A stretch of DNA of 64,000 nucleotides from Trichopria drosophilae (GCA_030407085.1 CM059582.1:19573501-19637500), one strand, 5' to 3'. Positions 1 through 12,716 are shown, counted from the first letter of the stretch. Program-made: numbers and translations. The notes: generated by a model from the letters alone, not told the origin.

Positions 1-3000
1 CCGGATTACGGAAGCAATGCTCATAACTCTACTAGATGTAGTAATTTTCAAGCCTGAACTTAGCGAAATCGTCAAACTACATATTTATACAATTACTTTC
101 GATAAGACGTAATATTTTTCACTCCAAATCTGGAAACGTACATTTTGCTTTCACTTTTATTGAATAAATTATGATTAAACGTCATTTATCTGGGTAATCT
201 ACGATGCAACACTAAAAAAAACCCTACGCTCTTATACGTATATGCAATCACGTGTCGATTTTTGTTGATTAAATTTATTAAATTTATTAGAGTAGTTATT
301 TAACAATTTATTAAGTCAAATATAAAATCTTTCAGTATTTGCAAATAAGTTGAGTATTTTTAATCTGAGATTGAACGTTAAGAAATTATAAAGCATATAA
401 TTTCTTTAAATATAAATTAGCTGTTGAAAAATGCTGATAGAATTTTCAGCAAAAAATAGAATTTACTCAATATTAGAAATATTAGCATCACTTATAAATC
501 AATACCTAACAATTGAAAACAAAAACAGAACTTTAAACATTTATTAATTGAACTATTGCTACTATTCAAATAAAGTATTAATAAATGCCTCGAAATTAAA
601 TTTTTTTTTAAATAAATTAAAATTTTTAATTTAGTAACGAATCCATTTATTTAAATTAATCCACAATTTTACTTTCACTGAAAAGAAAAAAAAATTGTTA
701 GTTGCCCGTTTCTGATAACATACAACGTGATCGGCGTCATAGTGAAAATTACACTCTAAAAAATATTGTACCTCAATCATCGTTAAACTGTTTACCGTTT
801 CGAATTCTGTACTATTGGAAAATATAACATTGTAGGATTTTTATTACGTGGATACAATAAGAAGTTAAACATCTGCAAAAGTTTGACTACTTCGTTACAC
901 AAAATGGTTTCATAACCAAGATCAAAATAATCTTGAAAAATAAATTGAGAAAAATATAACTTCAATAATGATAAAATTCTCATGATTTAAACTTTAGTGT
1001 CACTAATTTCAAATGAAATATATTCAGTAATGATTGGAATTTCACTCTAAAAGCTAGTGTGAACTATTGATCAGAAAGTTTTAATTCATTTTTTATGTCA
1101 TCTGTTTATTTACATTAAAATTGTGATGTATTGTTTTAAATTGTAAGAGGTCATTATAATTTAAAAATATAGTTTGACAAACGATTAAAATCCATACGAA
1201 ATAAATCAACTAAAGTAACTACATATACGACGCGATGTATAGTATATGATACGATGTAAATCATTCAATTTTATCCACACGTATAACATATGGTTCGATT
1301 GCACCATTCCTTATCATATAAAGTCAAAGAACTATTCACTAATAAATATGTTTGATATCATTGTTTTAAATTTGAAATGTAGTCGAACTTGGCAAGATTC
1401 CAGCAGAAATTTATAAAAGCTATAAGTGTTTGAGATATCAATTTGATGTTAATCTATCCAGTGGTTATAAAGAAATAATTTATTTAGATCAGAGCAAATA
1501 TACAGTTTTGCATATACATATTACCTGATCCAATTGAAATTAGACAATTAGAAGAATAATTAAAAGTTATCCCTGATATCTCCTTGTTTTTAAGTTAATA
1601 TAAAGTTATATTCGAATATAATTCCATAATGTGAATGCTAACATTTTCATATTAATTGACATCGCAAGAAGTGAATTAAATACGGTCATTATATGACTAC
1701 TACACTAATTCCTTCTTATAATTTCAAAAGTGATAGAAAACTTCATTTAACCTCTGTGACGGATGCAACTAATATGTGTCGAACGCGTTTTTCATTTTAA
1801 TAGCTATTGATTATACATCTTCAATTGAATTTCAAAAACAACAGAAACGAATGCGAATGATCAACTCTCTAAATATGAATTAGTTAAAAACTAGCAATAA
1901 GAAAATGAAAAGCGAGTCACCAAATGAATTAGTATTCGTGTTTGCTATTAAAAATTTGAAACTTAATTTAGAACTAATTTTCAAACTACTAAACTAAAAA
2001 AAGCATTATCTACTTGCCGATTTAGAAGAATATTACTAATGAATTAGTATTTTCATACTATTTGTCATTAAAAAACTAATTAATTGATGGTAACCCACAT
2101 TTCGCTGTAGATAAGTCGTTTTTCATTATTTCAAGTTTAGAGAGAATGTCTCTCAATAAAGTAGGATTTTACTTATAGATAGTAAAACATAATTTATTAG
2201 ATTATATTCGCAAAATTTCAAACGTTTCTTCCAATACGGTTTACAATTATAATGGTGATATTTAATTCCTAATTAGTTTGTTAATTACATATAATAAACA
2301 TTATTTTGTAAGAGATTAATTAACATTCAGTTAACAAATACATGAAAAGGGATAAAGGAAGTATTTTGTTCGTTACTTTTTAGATTACTTAATCGGAATA
2401 AAAACGATTTTATGTATTTCCTCAATGGAGTCTTATCTTTCCCAGTTAACAACCCGGAAATCACCAGGTGTATATAACTAAGTTATTTGTTGCTTGAGTA
2501 GTATATAGAAAACGATAGTAAAATAGCTACGAATACGCCTACTTCCATGATGATATTAGTATCGTAATAATTGTTAACAAAAACTCTAACGAACATGAAA
2601 GGTAACAGTAATGTACCATTTATAAAATTGTTGCCTCCCTCATCGAACATTAAACTTGCTTTAAGGGTATAATAAAGTTTCAAGTGTAAGCTTTAATAAA
2701 ACAATATAATAAGGTTGCGAAACCTTCACATAACCTTACCCTTATTTTACGTTAACATAAGAATCATAGACAAAACTTACTACATGGCGGTTACAAAATA
2801 ATGTACAATTAATGTTACATAATCTAATTACAACATGTCTGTAATGTCCTCTTGAAGTTCACATTTTATACGTATGTGAAGCTATTATTGTATTTTAAAT
2901 ATATTAGATTGATTATATTTCTATCATTTTGCATTCACATATATTTACATGTAGAATTATAAGCTCTCACAGCAATTTTGAATAAGATTATTGTAAGGTT

Positions 3001-3230
3001 GTATAAATGTCAATTTAGTGTACCTTATCTGACCATAGAAAAAATATACTTACAAGGGGAAGGCACACCTGGCACATCACTGATTGAGCTGAAAAAAATC
3101 AAGGTGATTCCTGGAGCAAAAAAAATGAATACGTGTTGCGGGGTTTTTTGCAATAGTCCTCTGAATGGCTAAAAAAAAATAAAAAATAAAAATAATTTTA
3201 TTGCACTAATTCTTTTAAGCGTGCACTTTT
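1..3230. other. AT-rich DNA, no gene seen
   Basis: Only short random open frames of about 60 codons occur here, with homopolymer runs and no long inverted repeats. A slightly GC-richer patch near 3020-3140 holds a 64-codon ORF with no recognisable motif. I see no RNA gene or promoter I can defend. Confidence 0.6.
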
Positions 3231-3239
3231 CTTTTCATT

Positions 3240-3450
3240 AAATTTGCTTGAAATACTATACTCGGGGGTTTTCAGGGTCGCTGAATGCGAATGTGATGTT
3301 AGTTTTCAAAAATTCAAAATGGCGGATCCAACATGGCGGTCGACTTTTTGAAAAATGAATGAATTTGCTCGAAACTCGTTACTTGAGGGGTTTCTGGGGT
3401 CGCTGAATACGAATCTGATGTAAGTTTTTTTTTATTCGTACGTAATATAC
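3240..3450 (+). mobile_element. Fragment carrying the ATGGCGG module
   Basis: Two successive copies of the dispersed module occur here: a 'GGTCGCTGAATACGAATCTGA'-like core word (two variants, near 3275 and 3400) followed in the first by AAAATGGCGGATCC and ACATGGCGGTCG at about 3318-3345. The same module lies inside the TTAA-bounded elements elsewhere in this window. No terminal inverted repeats or TTAA ends were found, so this is probably a decayed or truncated MITE copy. Confidence 0.6.
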
Positions 3451-3499
3451 ATATATATATAATTCTGAACCCATTTCTATTCCGGGAGATGAACAAAGC

Positions 3500-4440
3500 T
3501 TCAAACGTTCTTATGCCACCTGGCGGTGATAAAACTAAGTAGGTGGCTCAGTTTTTCAAATAGTAACGTATTAAGGTTAACATAACGTTAATGTGACTAA
3601 GTTAACATTAAAGTTTTAGTTCTCTATAGGATTGTCACCATCGTAAATTAACATTAAAATTTAAGGTACGTTGCAAGAAACCTTATTTTAATATTAAGAC
3701 AATGTTTCATTTAAATATCAAGGTTGTAACCTTCCTGTAACTATGTGATAAGTTTGGGTTCTGTGAGGGTTGTTTTATAAATACTATATGAGAATTTAAT
3801 TCCTGTTATTGATTTTTATGGTTATGATTTAAATACAAGAAAATTGAAAAACTTTCTAAGATTATTGTACTAGTTAAGTAGTTAAACTAGAGTAAGTTAT
3901 TAGAATTAATTGCTTAGACTTTAAAAATTGTGCTATTTTAACTACATATTTTCGTAAATTTAATTACTAACTATTAACACAAATCGAATTAATAAAATTA
4001 TCACCATTGACGCAATTTGTCTAACTAAAAAACTAGTTCCTTATATTCCTTTCTCCTGATCGAGTGCCATTCGAATCTGTTTCTTTTTTTAGTGTACGTA
4101 AGACAAATGATGGACTTTTTCCAGCAAAGAATAATACCTTTTATACTATACTTGACAAACTGCAAATATTTTCCCCGCAGGTAATTATTTTCAGTTTTAT
4201 TGGTACTGTAAATTACCATTTTTTTACGTTACAACAAATGAAGAAGAAGACTATTTTCATTTAGACAACTTAAAGTTGTGGGAAAGTTAGATTCATTATA
4301 CGGTGCGAATACCTTGTTGCGTGTTGAATATTTAATGCAGAGATATATCATAGTAAAACTCGAAGGGCAGTACACGAGTATCGAACGCTTGAATGCCTGT
4401 CTTTTGCATTAATGATAGAAAAGGGATCTTTACGACGTGG
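3500..4440. other. AT-rich DNA, nothing recognised
   Basis: Low-complexity AT-rich sequence. Two overlapping ORFs of about 65 codons on opposite strands (4025-4264) look like chance open frames. Confidence 0.55.
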
Positions 4441-4466
4441 CGTGCATTTTCCCATCCCCCTGTAGG

Positions 4467-4560
4467 TATAAAGGCCGGCGAATTATTGTTGCCTATAGTT
4501 TACTAGTTGAACGCAATGCAGTTTTATATCATTGCACTCTTATTAAATCAGTTCACCTAA
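4467..4560 (+). promoter_or_regulatory. TATA-box promoter-like site with a tiny secretory-type ORF
   Basis: A strong TATA box (GGTATAAAGGC, core 4467-4473) sits 49 nt before an ATG at 4516. A plausible transcription start would fall around 4495-4500. The ATG opens a 14-codon frame (MQFYIIALLLNQFT, TAA at 4558-4560), which is hydrophobic like the start of a signal peptide. This spacing is typical of small secreted insect proteins. No good splice donor precedes the stop, so this may be the dead first exon of a lost gene or a chance match. Confidence 0.3.
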
Positions 4561-4561
4561 G

Positions 4562-5551
4562 GTTTTTATTGTCTGCATAAAATATTCAAATGCGTTTTTT
4601 TAAAACTTTCTATTATACTATCTGTTCTCTACCCAATACTAATTGAGGATTTTTTGTTTAAGAATTCCATATTTCGGTGGCTTTTTGCCCGCTGATACTA
4701 TATTGTAGACATATTTTAAAGTTATGTTAGGCTGAAAATTGTGATCATCATCACGCGTTTATATCGGTAATAGAAATGCAACTTTTGATAAAGTTTCTCC
4801 TGACGTTGGAGCAACCATTGTTAAGATTGATCATGAATTGGAATGTTGATATACATTGTAGACGTGTTTTTAATTTTAAAAGATCCAAAATGTCCTACGT
4901 ACTTAAGGCCAAATTTTTACGCAAATTTTAGCTAATGCTGAATGGTATTCTGCTTTTTCATAGCTTTTGTTAAAGCATTCATTATGATAAATAGGAGTTA
5001 TTCTCGAAAAAATTTGGAAAGATTTCAATCCAAACAAATAGGAAACTGTCGGAACCTGTACCGACCTATACAGAGGTATTATTGGACGAAAAACGAAAAA
5101 CACACTCCTTTTTGCTCTAATTATTTCGAACTGGGGTAAGTTATTCAAAGATAAAGGAATGCGAGGACTCTTTATGGATTTTAGACCTAAAAAATGATCA
5201 TAAATGATCATAAATTTGTCTGATTAAGGGTAAATAATATTGTACAACAAATGAGTGTAGACAATTCAAATAATAATAATAATAATACCTAGAAATTAGC
5301 AAATAGAATAGTATTTTACAAGTCTATGTTTCTTTATCAAAGATCATCTTTCTTATCAGTCAAAAAAAAATATATTTCGGAGTAAAACTCCAAATTTGTA
5401 ACTTAAGACTAACCTTTGACAATTACTCGTGGGATCTTATTATTTTGCATTACTGACCAGCAAATTTAGTTTAAGCGAGCAAACAATTCATACACGGTAC
5501 TTATTTCTTTTCAGATATCGAATTCGAAATGGTGAACATATCAGATCGTCT
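4562..5551. other. AT-rich DNA, no gene seen
   Basis: Opposing ORFs at 4903-5211 (minus) and 4942-5139 (plus) overlap in the same stretch and show no recognisable motif. A short AAT microsatellite lies near 5268-5286. Confidence 0.5.
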
Positions 5552-5791
5552 CTAATACACATACGTTCCGTTTAAAGTAAAAGGAATAAAATCTGAAATG
5601 CAACGTTGCATTTTTATTAGTGGTCCGCCCTTTGACAAAGCATTATGATAAAGATCAAAAGAACCCTGAAAGGGAAAAAACGCGCACTGGCCATTTAGAT
5701 CGGACGCGACTTGTTTTGTAACAAGGGGATTTTCTAGAATACTCGATTTTAACCGGTCATTGAGGGGCGCGTCTGCTATCGCGATTTTCAT
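5552..5791 (-). CDS. Unidentified small ORF (79 aa)
   Basis: I do not recognise this frame. It begins MKIAIADAPLNDRLKSS and ends NGTYVY. It is somewhat GC-richer than its surroundings, and its start lies just downstream of a TTATAAATAA-like stretch on the minus strand. The composition is balanced (K, D, L, S, P, Q) rather than the Y/I/N/K-rich noise of the neighbouring frames, which is the only reason to list it. It has no membrane segment, no signal peptide and no splice sites I would defend. It may be a small gene, an exon or chance. Confidence 0.15.
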   Translation of the reverse strand: MKIAIADAPLNDRLKSSILENPLVTKQVASDLNGQCAFFPFQGSFDLYHNALSKGGPLIKMQRCISDFIPFTLNGTYVY

Positions 5792-5884
5792 TTGATTATT
5801 ATTATTTATAAAAAGTCGTTATGTTTGTGGAGTATGGAGTGATCAAAGTTATAATTTATAAAAAAAACGATAGACTGCCCAAGC

Positions 5885-6610
5885 AGCACATCCAGTTGAA
5901 TTATATAGGTACAACAACATTTATATGACTTTTTTTAAAACGTTATACCTTTTCTTATAACCATTATACAACTACAATGTTTATGTATTAACGTTGAAAA
6001 AACGATAACCTTAACCAAATGGGGAATAAATGCGACCGTTTTCCAACGTTCTATAAACGTTATTACAACTGTGCATACAACTATTATGGAACCATTATTT
6101 AATAGTCACAAAATATAGGACTTGTCATAACGTTTATATGACTTTTACAAGATCTTAAAGATTAACCTTATCATTGAAATGCATCTAAACCAATATATAT
6201 TGACGTCGTTATAACTTACAATACAACCGTTATACTATATCTGTGAAATATTGCAAAATTATATCAAATGTAAAGTATATTATTCAAACGCTGTTTTCCA
6301 CACCATCTTTTACCAGATATATTCATCTGCATACATACAATATAATATATATGCTTCGCAAACGCACATAAATGCATCTTGTCGCAAGTATATCGCAAAT
6401 ATAAAATGAACTCAGAATAGCGTGAATATATATGAGCTTGGAAAGAATTCTTGCAGGATCGAAAAACTAGAATTGGATATTCGCCACCTAGCGGCAGTTG
6501 TATGAAACTTCATAGAAGCATTGTACAATGGTGTTATGAATGATTTAATAATTTAAATATTCGTACTATTGCAACCAACATTTGAGGAATCATGTAAACG
6601 TTTATTCCAC
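5885..6610. repeat. Degenerate short-motif repeat patch (TTATA/CGTTTATATGAC)
   Basis: Variants of AACGTTTATATGACTTTT, TATAACCATTATACAAC and CGTTATAAC recur on both strands across about 700 bp. The patch opens with GCCCAAGCAGCACATCCAG and fades after AACGTTTATTCC near 6600. Each motif copy differs, so this is not a simple tandem array. It resembles the other private-motif patches in the window (AGTACTG, GGTCGGA, CCAGATTCTGG). Confidence 0.5.
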
Positions 6611-6611
6611 T

Positions 6612-7543
6612 TGAATAGTGTATTGCAATGCAATAAATATGAAGTTTTAAAAAAGTTTCAAGGATATCAAGTACATATTACAAGATAAATAACGTTAATT
6701 GAGTACTAAAAACGTTTCTATATCAAGAAGAACTTCTACTAAAACGTTTAGTTCTTAATATTTTCAATAATGACATCAGTTTTAAAAACTTTCTTAAAAC
6801 TTTGTGCTACTTGGGCGCACTTTTTTCCAGATTCGAGGAAAATCCTTAAACAATGCTATAATATCAATTTTAAGATTTTTCGGTAGAATAATTAAATCAT
6901 TACAAGAAAATCGAACACTACGCGGCAAATTATGAAAAGGTATTAGTTTATTAGATTTCATTTCAAGTTCGAGATACAAAAATAATATTAATGGTTTTTT
7001 AGTTCTTATCGTTTAGATACATGCTTTTAACAACAAAAATACAAACATCTTAGCAAAAAATAACATTAAACGAAGAGAAATCCAGAATTACTATATTAAA
7101 AAAAATATTGAAACCTCCGTTAAAATTCGATTTGAAAAATCCCAATTACCCTAAGTTTCTGATATATTGTTTACAGATACAAGTAAACAAAATCATAAGA
7201 TTTTATAATTTATACCGAACAAAAGTAAAGATAGAGTCTTATTTCTTATATAACATTCTTCTAATAACAAAATGGAATCTAATTAATATACTTATAGCGT
7301 TTACGCTGCTCTTCAGTAGTTTTTAAACTACGTCAAAATGAGGAAAAATAAGAAACCATACAATTATTACTTCTAACTTATAATGTTTTTTCTCCTTTTT
7401 TATTACATTTTCACGATTCTTTTTTGAAGTTGGTGAAATCATGGATTGAAATGTGCAATACTATTTCTGAAACTTTTTCTTAATCTGTAGCGTAGTGACT
7501 GCTTTTACCAAAATAACATGTTATTGTCAATTACATTATTTGG
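6612..7543. other. AT-rich DNA, nothing recognised
   Basis: Short ORFs of 61 codons (minus, 6794-6979) and 72 codons (plus, 7108-7326) are I/K/N/L-rich and look like AT-rich noise. Confidence 0.55.
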
Positions 7544-8624
7544 TTAACCCGTTTCCGCCCAAAATGCCGTAAATTTCACTACATTTTAATCGTCACATTT
7601 CTTACAGAAACTAACGATGAATAATTCTGAATATTTAGATTCGATAGTTTTCAACCCTCCTCTTTCCGAATCCGAAGTCCGGTTTTCGCTAGGAGCAGCC
7701 ATTATTTAAATATGGCGGCGAAAAGGCAAAAAAATAGAGAAAATTTCGATTTTTGGATCAGTTTTTCATGTTTTTCAAAAGGTTCGCGCTGACCGATCAT
7801 TCCAAAGACCTGGATCTGGTGGAATAATGAGTTTGACAAAAAGTTGACATGATCAGATATGCAAAATATAAGATGGCGGATCCAATATGGCTGATTTTTC
7901 GCAGAATTTTATGTTTTTATATCATTTCCGACATTATTATTAGCTATTATATATATTGTAGTACGCACTTATTATTGATTTACACAATCATTTGTAACAG
8001 TATCTTCTATCCGATACTCGAAATTCCAAATGGCGATTCCAAGATGGCCGACTGAAATGCAACAAAATTTCTTGATCCATATGAAACTGACTACTCGGTG
8101 GTTTTCGGGGTCGCAGATTACGAATATGACATTTGATTTTCATCATTCAAAATGGCGGACCCAAAATGGCGGAGGAAAATACAAAACGTTGCATGTCCGA
8201 AATGAAAATGGTTACTCGCGGGTTTTATATTATATAGTCGGAAATGCTATAAAAACACAAAATTCGGCGAAAAATCCGCCATCTTGGATCCGCCATCTTA
8301 TATTTTGCATATCTGATCATGTCAACTTTTAGTCAAACTCATTATGCCACCGGATCCAGGTCTTTGGAATGATCGGTCATCGCGAACCTATTAAAAACAT
8401 GAAAAACCGATCCAAAAATCGAAATTTTCTCTATTTTTTTGCCTTTTCGCCGCCATATTTAAAAAATGGCTGCTCCTAGCAAAAAACGGACTTCGGATTC
8501 GGAAAGAGGAGGGTTGAAAACTATAGAATCTAAATATTCAGAATTATTCATCGTTAGTTTCTATAAGAAAAGTGACGATTAAAATGTAGTGAAATTTACG
8601 GCATTTTGGGCGGAAACGGGTTAA
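7544..8624. mobile_element. piggyBac-like foldback MITE, TTAA-flanked (copy 1)
   Basis: The element starts TTAACCCGTTTCCGCCC and ends GGGCGGAAACGGGTTAA, giving perfect termini on a TTAA target site. The inverted arms are long: about 7544-7895 pairs with about 8272-8624, including AAATGCCGTAAATTTCACTA near each outer end. Inside are several copies of the ATGGCGG module (7873, 8028, 8152, 8276). The TTAA target and CCC-starting ends are characteristic of the piggyBac superfamily. No transposase is encoded, so it would depend on an enzyme supplied elsewhere. An ORF at 8030-8332 lies wholly inside the repeat and is not a gene. Confidence 0.85.
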
Positions 8625-8859
8625 TACGTTTCATAATGTTTTTGTAAACAAAATTTTGTTTGTTTTTTCATCGGTCATTTGTAATAAGCAGAGCTTATTT
8701 AAAAAAACTAGTTTATTTTTTGAGCATCTAATATCTCACGATTGTTCCTTATTTTTCGAAAAAAAAAAAAAAAAAGAATTCAGTAAACAAATGTCAATCT
8801 TGCTTATTAATGATTTCGACATTAACACTTTGCAATCGTACAGATGAATTTCTAACTGC

Positions 8860-8979
8860 GCCCTGGTAGAAATGAAAACATTTTTTGTTAAATTCTTGTA
8901 TAACATTCTTATTTATCATGTTAAAGGTATAGGGGAAATGGACAGTGTAAGAACAAAATGAAGAAATTTCTACCAGGGC
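8860..8979. mobile_element. 120-bp hairpin element with CCTGGTAGAAAT termini
   Basis: GCCCTGGTAGAAAT at 8860-8873 is exactly mirrored by ATTTCTACCAGGGC at 8966-8979, a 14-bp perfect terminal inverted repeat around 92 bp of AT-rich DNA. No clear target-site duplication was seen. The terminus belongs to the TTTTCTnCnnGGGTA-like class found on several other small repeats in the window. Confidence 0.75.
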
Positions 8980-8981
8980 AG

Positions 8982-9559
8982 AAGAGAAGCTATAAGAATT
9001 GTAACAAGAGTATTGCAAAAATTACATCGAATTTTTTCAATAGACACTTTCAAGGTCATATTTATACTTATAGTGCTTATATTGCATGAATAGAAAACCT
9101 CCTTTATAATAAAACTTTGCAAGTAAAATGAAAAAAGAAATTCAAATCTTAATTTTGAAAGTTTTTAAAAATTGTTATAATACATTTTAAAGATAACAAA
9201 CACAAAACAACTCATCAGATATATTTGCACAGAGATTGGGCTTCCTTTGTACGACTTTTTAATAATTATATATTTACTTAAAAACGCATAAAAAATCTTT
9301 TTTTGAAATTTTACTGTCGTCTGAAGAAAAGAAAAAAAAATATATACTTTCGACTTAAAATCTGCGTCGTTGCCGATTTTTTGCAAGAAAAAGTACCCAT
9401 ATACTTTACGTACCCATTTTCCTTTCATATTTCACATTTAATATTAAGTTAATCCATAATTCCAAGTCCTCCTTTTTATTTTCAAAATAATTTTCTCGAA
9501 AAACCTATTTATTTCAAAATTTTCATTTTTGAATGCCAAGAAAATAAAAAACGGCATCG
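8982..9559. other. AT-rich DNA, nothing recognised
   Basis: An 87-codon minus-strand ORF (9165-9428) is rich in F/Y/K/I and shows no motif. It is probably chance. Confidence 0.5.
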
Positions 9560-9900
9560 ATCACTAAGATACCACGGGCAGCCGCAAGGATTCAGATGAG
9601 AGAATTGGATTCGCCTTTAACTCGCATAAATTATTTTCGCGATTTCGCAACCCGCAGAATAATCTCACCGGAGATCCCGCGGAAGCATTCGAAATTTCGA
9701 AATTCGATGTCCGGAGGTACGGAAAGAGATAGAGTGCAGCATATATACATAGATATTCCGGTACGGAGGGTACGTGGAGCCGGCAACCGCAGGGAGCCGT
9801 CCGAAGCAGATCAGCTGATTCCCCAGGAGACCGTCGGGGTTACCGAGCCTCCGGGGCTCCGATACCCCATGTATGCTTCAAGCACCTTGCGAACTTTCTC
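9560..9900. other. GC-rich island
   Basis: Sequence composition shifts abruptly to clearly GC-richer DNA with many CpG steps (TCCCGCGGAAGC, GGTACGGAGGGTACG, GAGCCTCCGGGGCTCC). The last of these is a short palindrome near 9845. In an otherwise AT-rich, gene-poor stretch this suggests a functional island: an enhancer, an unrecognised exon or a promoter. No TATA box or obvious start site was found. Confidence 0.4.
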
Positions 9901-10036
9901 ACTGAGTCTCCGCCAACTCCATTTCTTATTAATATTTCGAAAATTAAACGGAATACTGACGTATTTAACGAGTTGCGGAAACTGGGTCCTTCTAATAACT
10001 TGCTTGATGATAATTTTGATTTTTTTTTCTGATTAG
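9596..10036 (+). CDS. Unidentified ORF (146 aa) over the GC-rich island
   Basis: It is the longest single uninterrupted frame outside the CENP-B-like gene. The first 95 residues lie in the GC-rich island and are R/E/P-rich; the last 50 are hydrophobic (LLFRKL, VLLITCLMIILIFF). The change of composition midway and the absence of any recognised domain argue that the frame is open by accident of GC content. If coding, it would be a small protein with a C-terminal membrane segment. Confidence 0.15.
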   Translation: MRELDSPLTRINYFRDFATRRIISPEIPRKHSKFRNSMSGGTERDRVQHIYIDIPVRRVRGAGNRREPSEADQLIPQETVGVTEPPGLRYPMYASSTLRTFSLSLRQLHFLLIFRKLNGILTYLTSCGNWVLLITCLMIILIFFSD

Positions 10037-10189
10037 AAATCTCACAATCGTATCGCTTTATGATTGAATTGTATTGGTCTCTGATAATATTCTGTTCGAA
10101 TGTAAGGTATTTCGAAACATTCACAGATTAGAAGAGTAATCAAGAGGTGAAGATATGTTCCAAATCAATAATTTGCAAAAGCTAATGAA

Positions 10190-10805
10190 AGCACTTGGGT
10201 GTCTTATTTTGAGACCCTTTCGTCCTCACTTTTAAGACGTTTTTGGGTGTCATACAGAAAGACGTTATGAATAACTTCTTTTGAGATGCTAGAAGTATCC
10301 TCAATCCCACTCTGCATGCACTGCTCGATAGTTGGTACATAACCTAAAAGAGTTTGATATTTATGAGAAAATGGTTAAACATTCGCGTTTGTAATTTTCG
10401 GTCTAATTGCTTTGAAGTCTTAATTAATCATGTGATTGTATATTGGATTTACGAATACAATAATGAACCATTGGAATCACATGAACCGAACAACCACACA
10501 TCAACAGAATAGGTTATGTAGCTTTTATCAAGACATCGCTTCGAGTCAGCAGTTGCCAAATATTCACGAAGATACTACAATCGACAATGTGTCTTCGATT
10601 TGTAAGTGTCTTAACACATAAATGTCTTAAATTAACTCAAACGACTTAAATAGTAGTAGGTAGGCACTTTTACCGTCTTCATTATGTCTAAAATTTTGAG
10701 ACACTTTGCAAGGAAATCAAGTATATGAAGATGTTTATTCTGAAAAGACATTTTTGAAGTGTTTATGTCTTTAAATAAGACGTTTACAAGACACGAGTTT
10801 TGCAG
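10190..10805. repeat. Degenerate short-motif repeat patch (AAGACGTTT / GTGTCTT)
   Basis: Variants of GGGTGTCTTATTT, AAGACGTTTTTGGG, GTCTTAAATTAAC, AAGACATTTTTGAAGTG and AAGACGTTTACAAGACACG recur in both orientations. The patch starts near GCACTTGGGTGTC and ends near GTTTTGCAGTGGTC. The copies are scattered and divergent, as in the other private-motif patches. Confidence 0.45.
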
Positions 10806-12716
10806 TGGTCTTTTTGATAGAAATCGACATTGTTTGAACCACGTCCACTATGACCCCATGCAAACGTGATCAACGCAGGTCGTTGCACGATCTTAAACTG
10901 TCGTTCAAGCGAGGTCTGAAAATATGGAACTAGCGAGGTTCTCAAACAAGCGAACTGTCGATTTAGCGGTGTCTTATTGCATCTTGGTGATGCAGTCATC
11001 TATTAGAAATAAAAAAAAAGAGCATTCACATCTCTCAATGACCTTGAAATGACACCTTGCAGAGGACATCACTTCAGAATTGTTTTAGTTTTCGGATATG
11101 GATGACTAACAACATTTTTATAATGATGGTTATTATGATGGCTAAGAAGGATTAAGAGTTGCAATTGTATATAATATGCATGATACATGTAATATTTATT
11201 TTCAAACTGCATTAATGTAGAAAATCAGGCAACATTCTAATAGTATTTTGACCAGATGCCCACAGTTCAGGTAGGGCTACTGGCGATATTTCTACTTCAG
11301 AATCTGATTAGAAATGTAACACTCTGCAGACAGCATTATACATGAAACGCTGATTTTATTCTCCTTAAAATACAGCTTTTTCTTCCCAATGGAAAATTTG
11401 ACAGTTATTCTCCTATTAGGTTTTTTAATGTCCCCAAACTAATAGGAAGAAAAAGCGCTGTGAGAAATTTACTCCTATCTACGGAAGTTAAAAATAAGTT
11501 TAAATGACCGAAATGATTGAAATTCTTGAGGACATATCATTATTCATTATAATATTTTCTACCTAATAATAAATAGGACTTTTAAATACATTAATCGTGG
11601 ATTTAAATTTTACAAACTTGTAGAATGCTGGTCATATTGATAAATTTATTGCCAAAGTTTTCTCGTTGCAAAATCAATGGTTCCAACAACTTCCCACATT
11701 ATTTATAGTATTGATAGAATCTAATCAAAATTTATTTTTTGTTATTGTAGTCACATGAAAATTTTACTGGGCAGAGAAGTTGCATTTTTTACTAATAAAT
11801 TTGTGCTCGTGCGAGTAAACTTAAAGAACTGTATTATTTACAGTGACATTATAAAACAATGGTGATGACTCCAAAGAACGCATTAAATAGACCGCTTTAA
11901 AAGAGTTCCACTCAGGATGGCAAGAAGTAGATAACAAATTTAATTTTCTTAAAATTGTGACAGGTATTCTTCCTCTCTCTACAATACAAATTGGTATCGT
12001 GTTGCAACAGGAAATTTTCTATGTGCGTTTTTAAAACACACTACTGATAAATTTTATGGACGTCTTTATTCGGATCGGTACATATTTAAAATGCACAAAT
12101 CTAAAAAAGATAAATAAAAAGTCTATTATCTAATAATGATAGTAGATTTTGAAAGTAATTAAAAATTTCATTATTAAGTTGAAATTAAACGATTCTAAAA
12201 TGCTTTCCAACAGCTCCCATGAATTTCAGATTACGAGATGGATTCTTAAGATTTCTTAATTGGTTTCTTAAGATTCTCATTTCAAGTGGTGCTTCTTCTT
12301 TTAAACGTCTCTTTGGCTGCAAAATGATTAAACCAGGATGTGGTTTATAAACAATTTTCAAAGAAGTGTATTTCTTTCAGTTCGCAAATAATATAATAAA
12401 AAAGAGGTCATAAACGGAATTAAATGTTTTAATTAATAGTTCATTAAAATTATTTTAATTTCTTCTGAAAGTTTAATTTTATTGTTATATTTATTAGAGT
12501 ATTTTATTAGACAGAAACCTTCATGTAGTATGAATTAATCTGTATTTTTGAAAGCACATACTTGTAAAAAATAGAGAAGCTTTTTGTTATTGAGGTTACG
12601 CGTATCTATAATAGTTTCTCTCTTACCGGAGCAACAACACATGTCAACAAAAAAGGGGACCTTACATGCTGTATTGCGAATTCAAAATGGCGTAGCAAAA
12701 TGGATATAAAATGATA
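10806..12716. other. AT-rich DNA with one small palindrome
   Basis: No gene seen. A 71-codon minus-strand ORF at 10784-10999 has no motif. The only structure noted is the short inverted repeat listed separately at 11371-11461. A single ATTTTACTGGGCAGAG near 11761 resembles the recurrent repeat terminus, but no partner was found. Confidence 0.5.
11371..11461. repeat. Short palindromic element (CAGCTTTTTCTTCC ends)
   Basis: CAGCTTTTTCTTCCCA near 11372 is mirrored by GGAAGAAAAAGCGCTG ending near 11461. Between them CTCCTATTAGG and AACTAATAGGA form a second inner inverted pair. About 90 bp in total, resembling a miniature hairpin repeat; no target-site duplication was identified. Confidence 0.5.

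Noticed and set aside
8030..8332. 100-codon ORF
   Set aside because: Lies entirely within the piggyBac-like MITE between its inverted arms.
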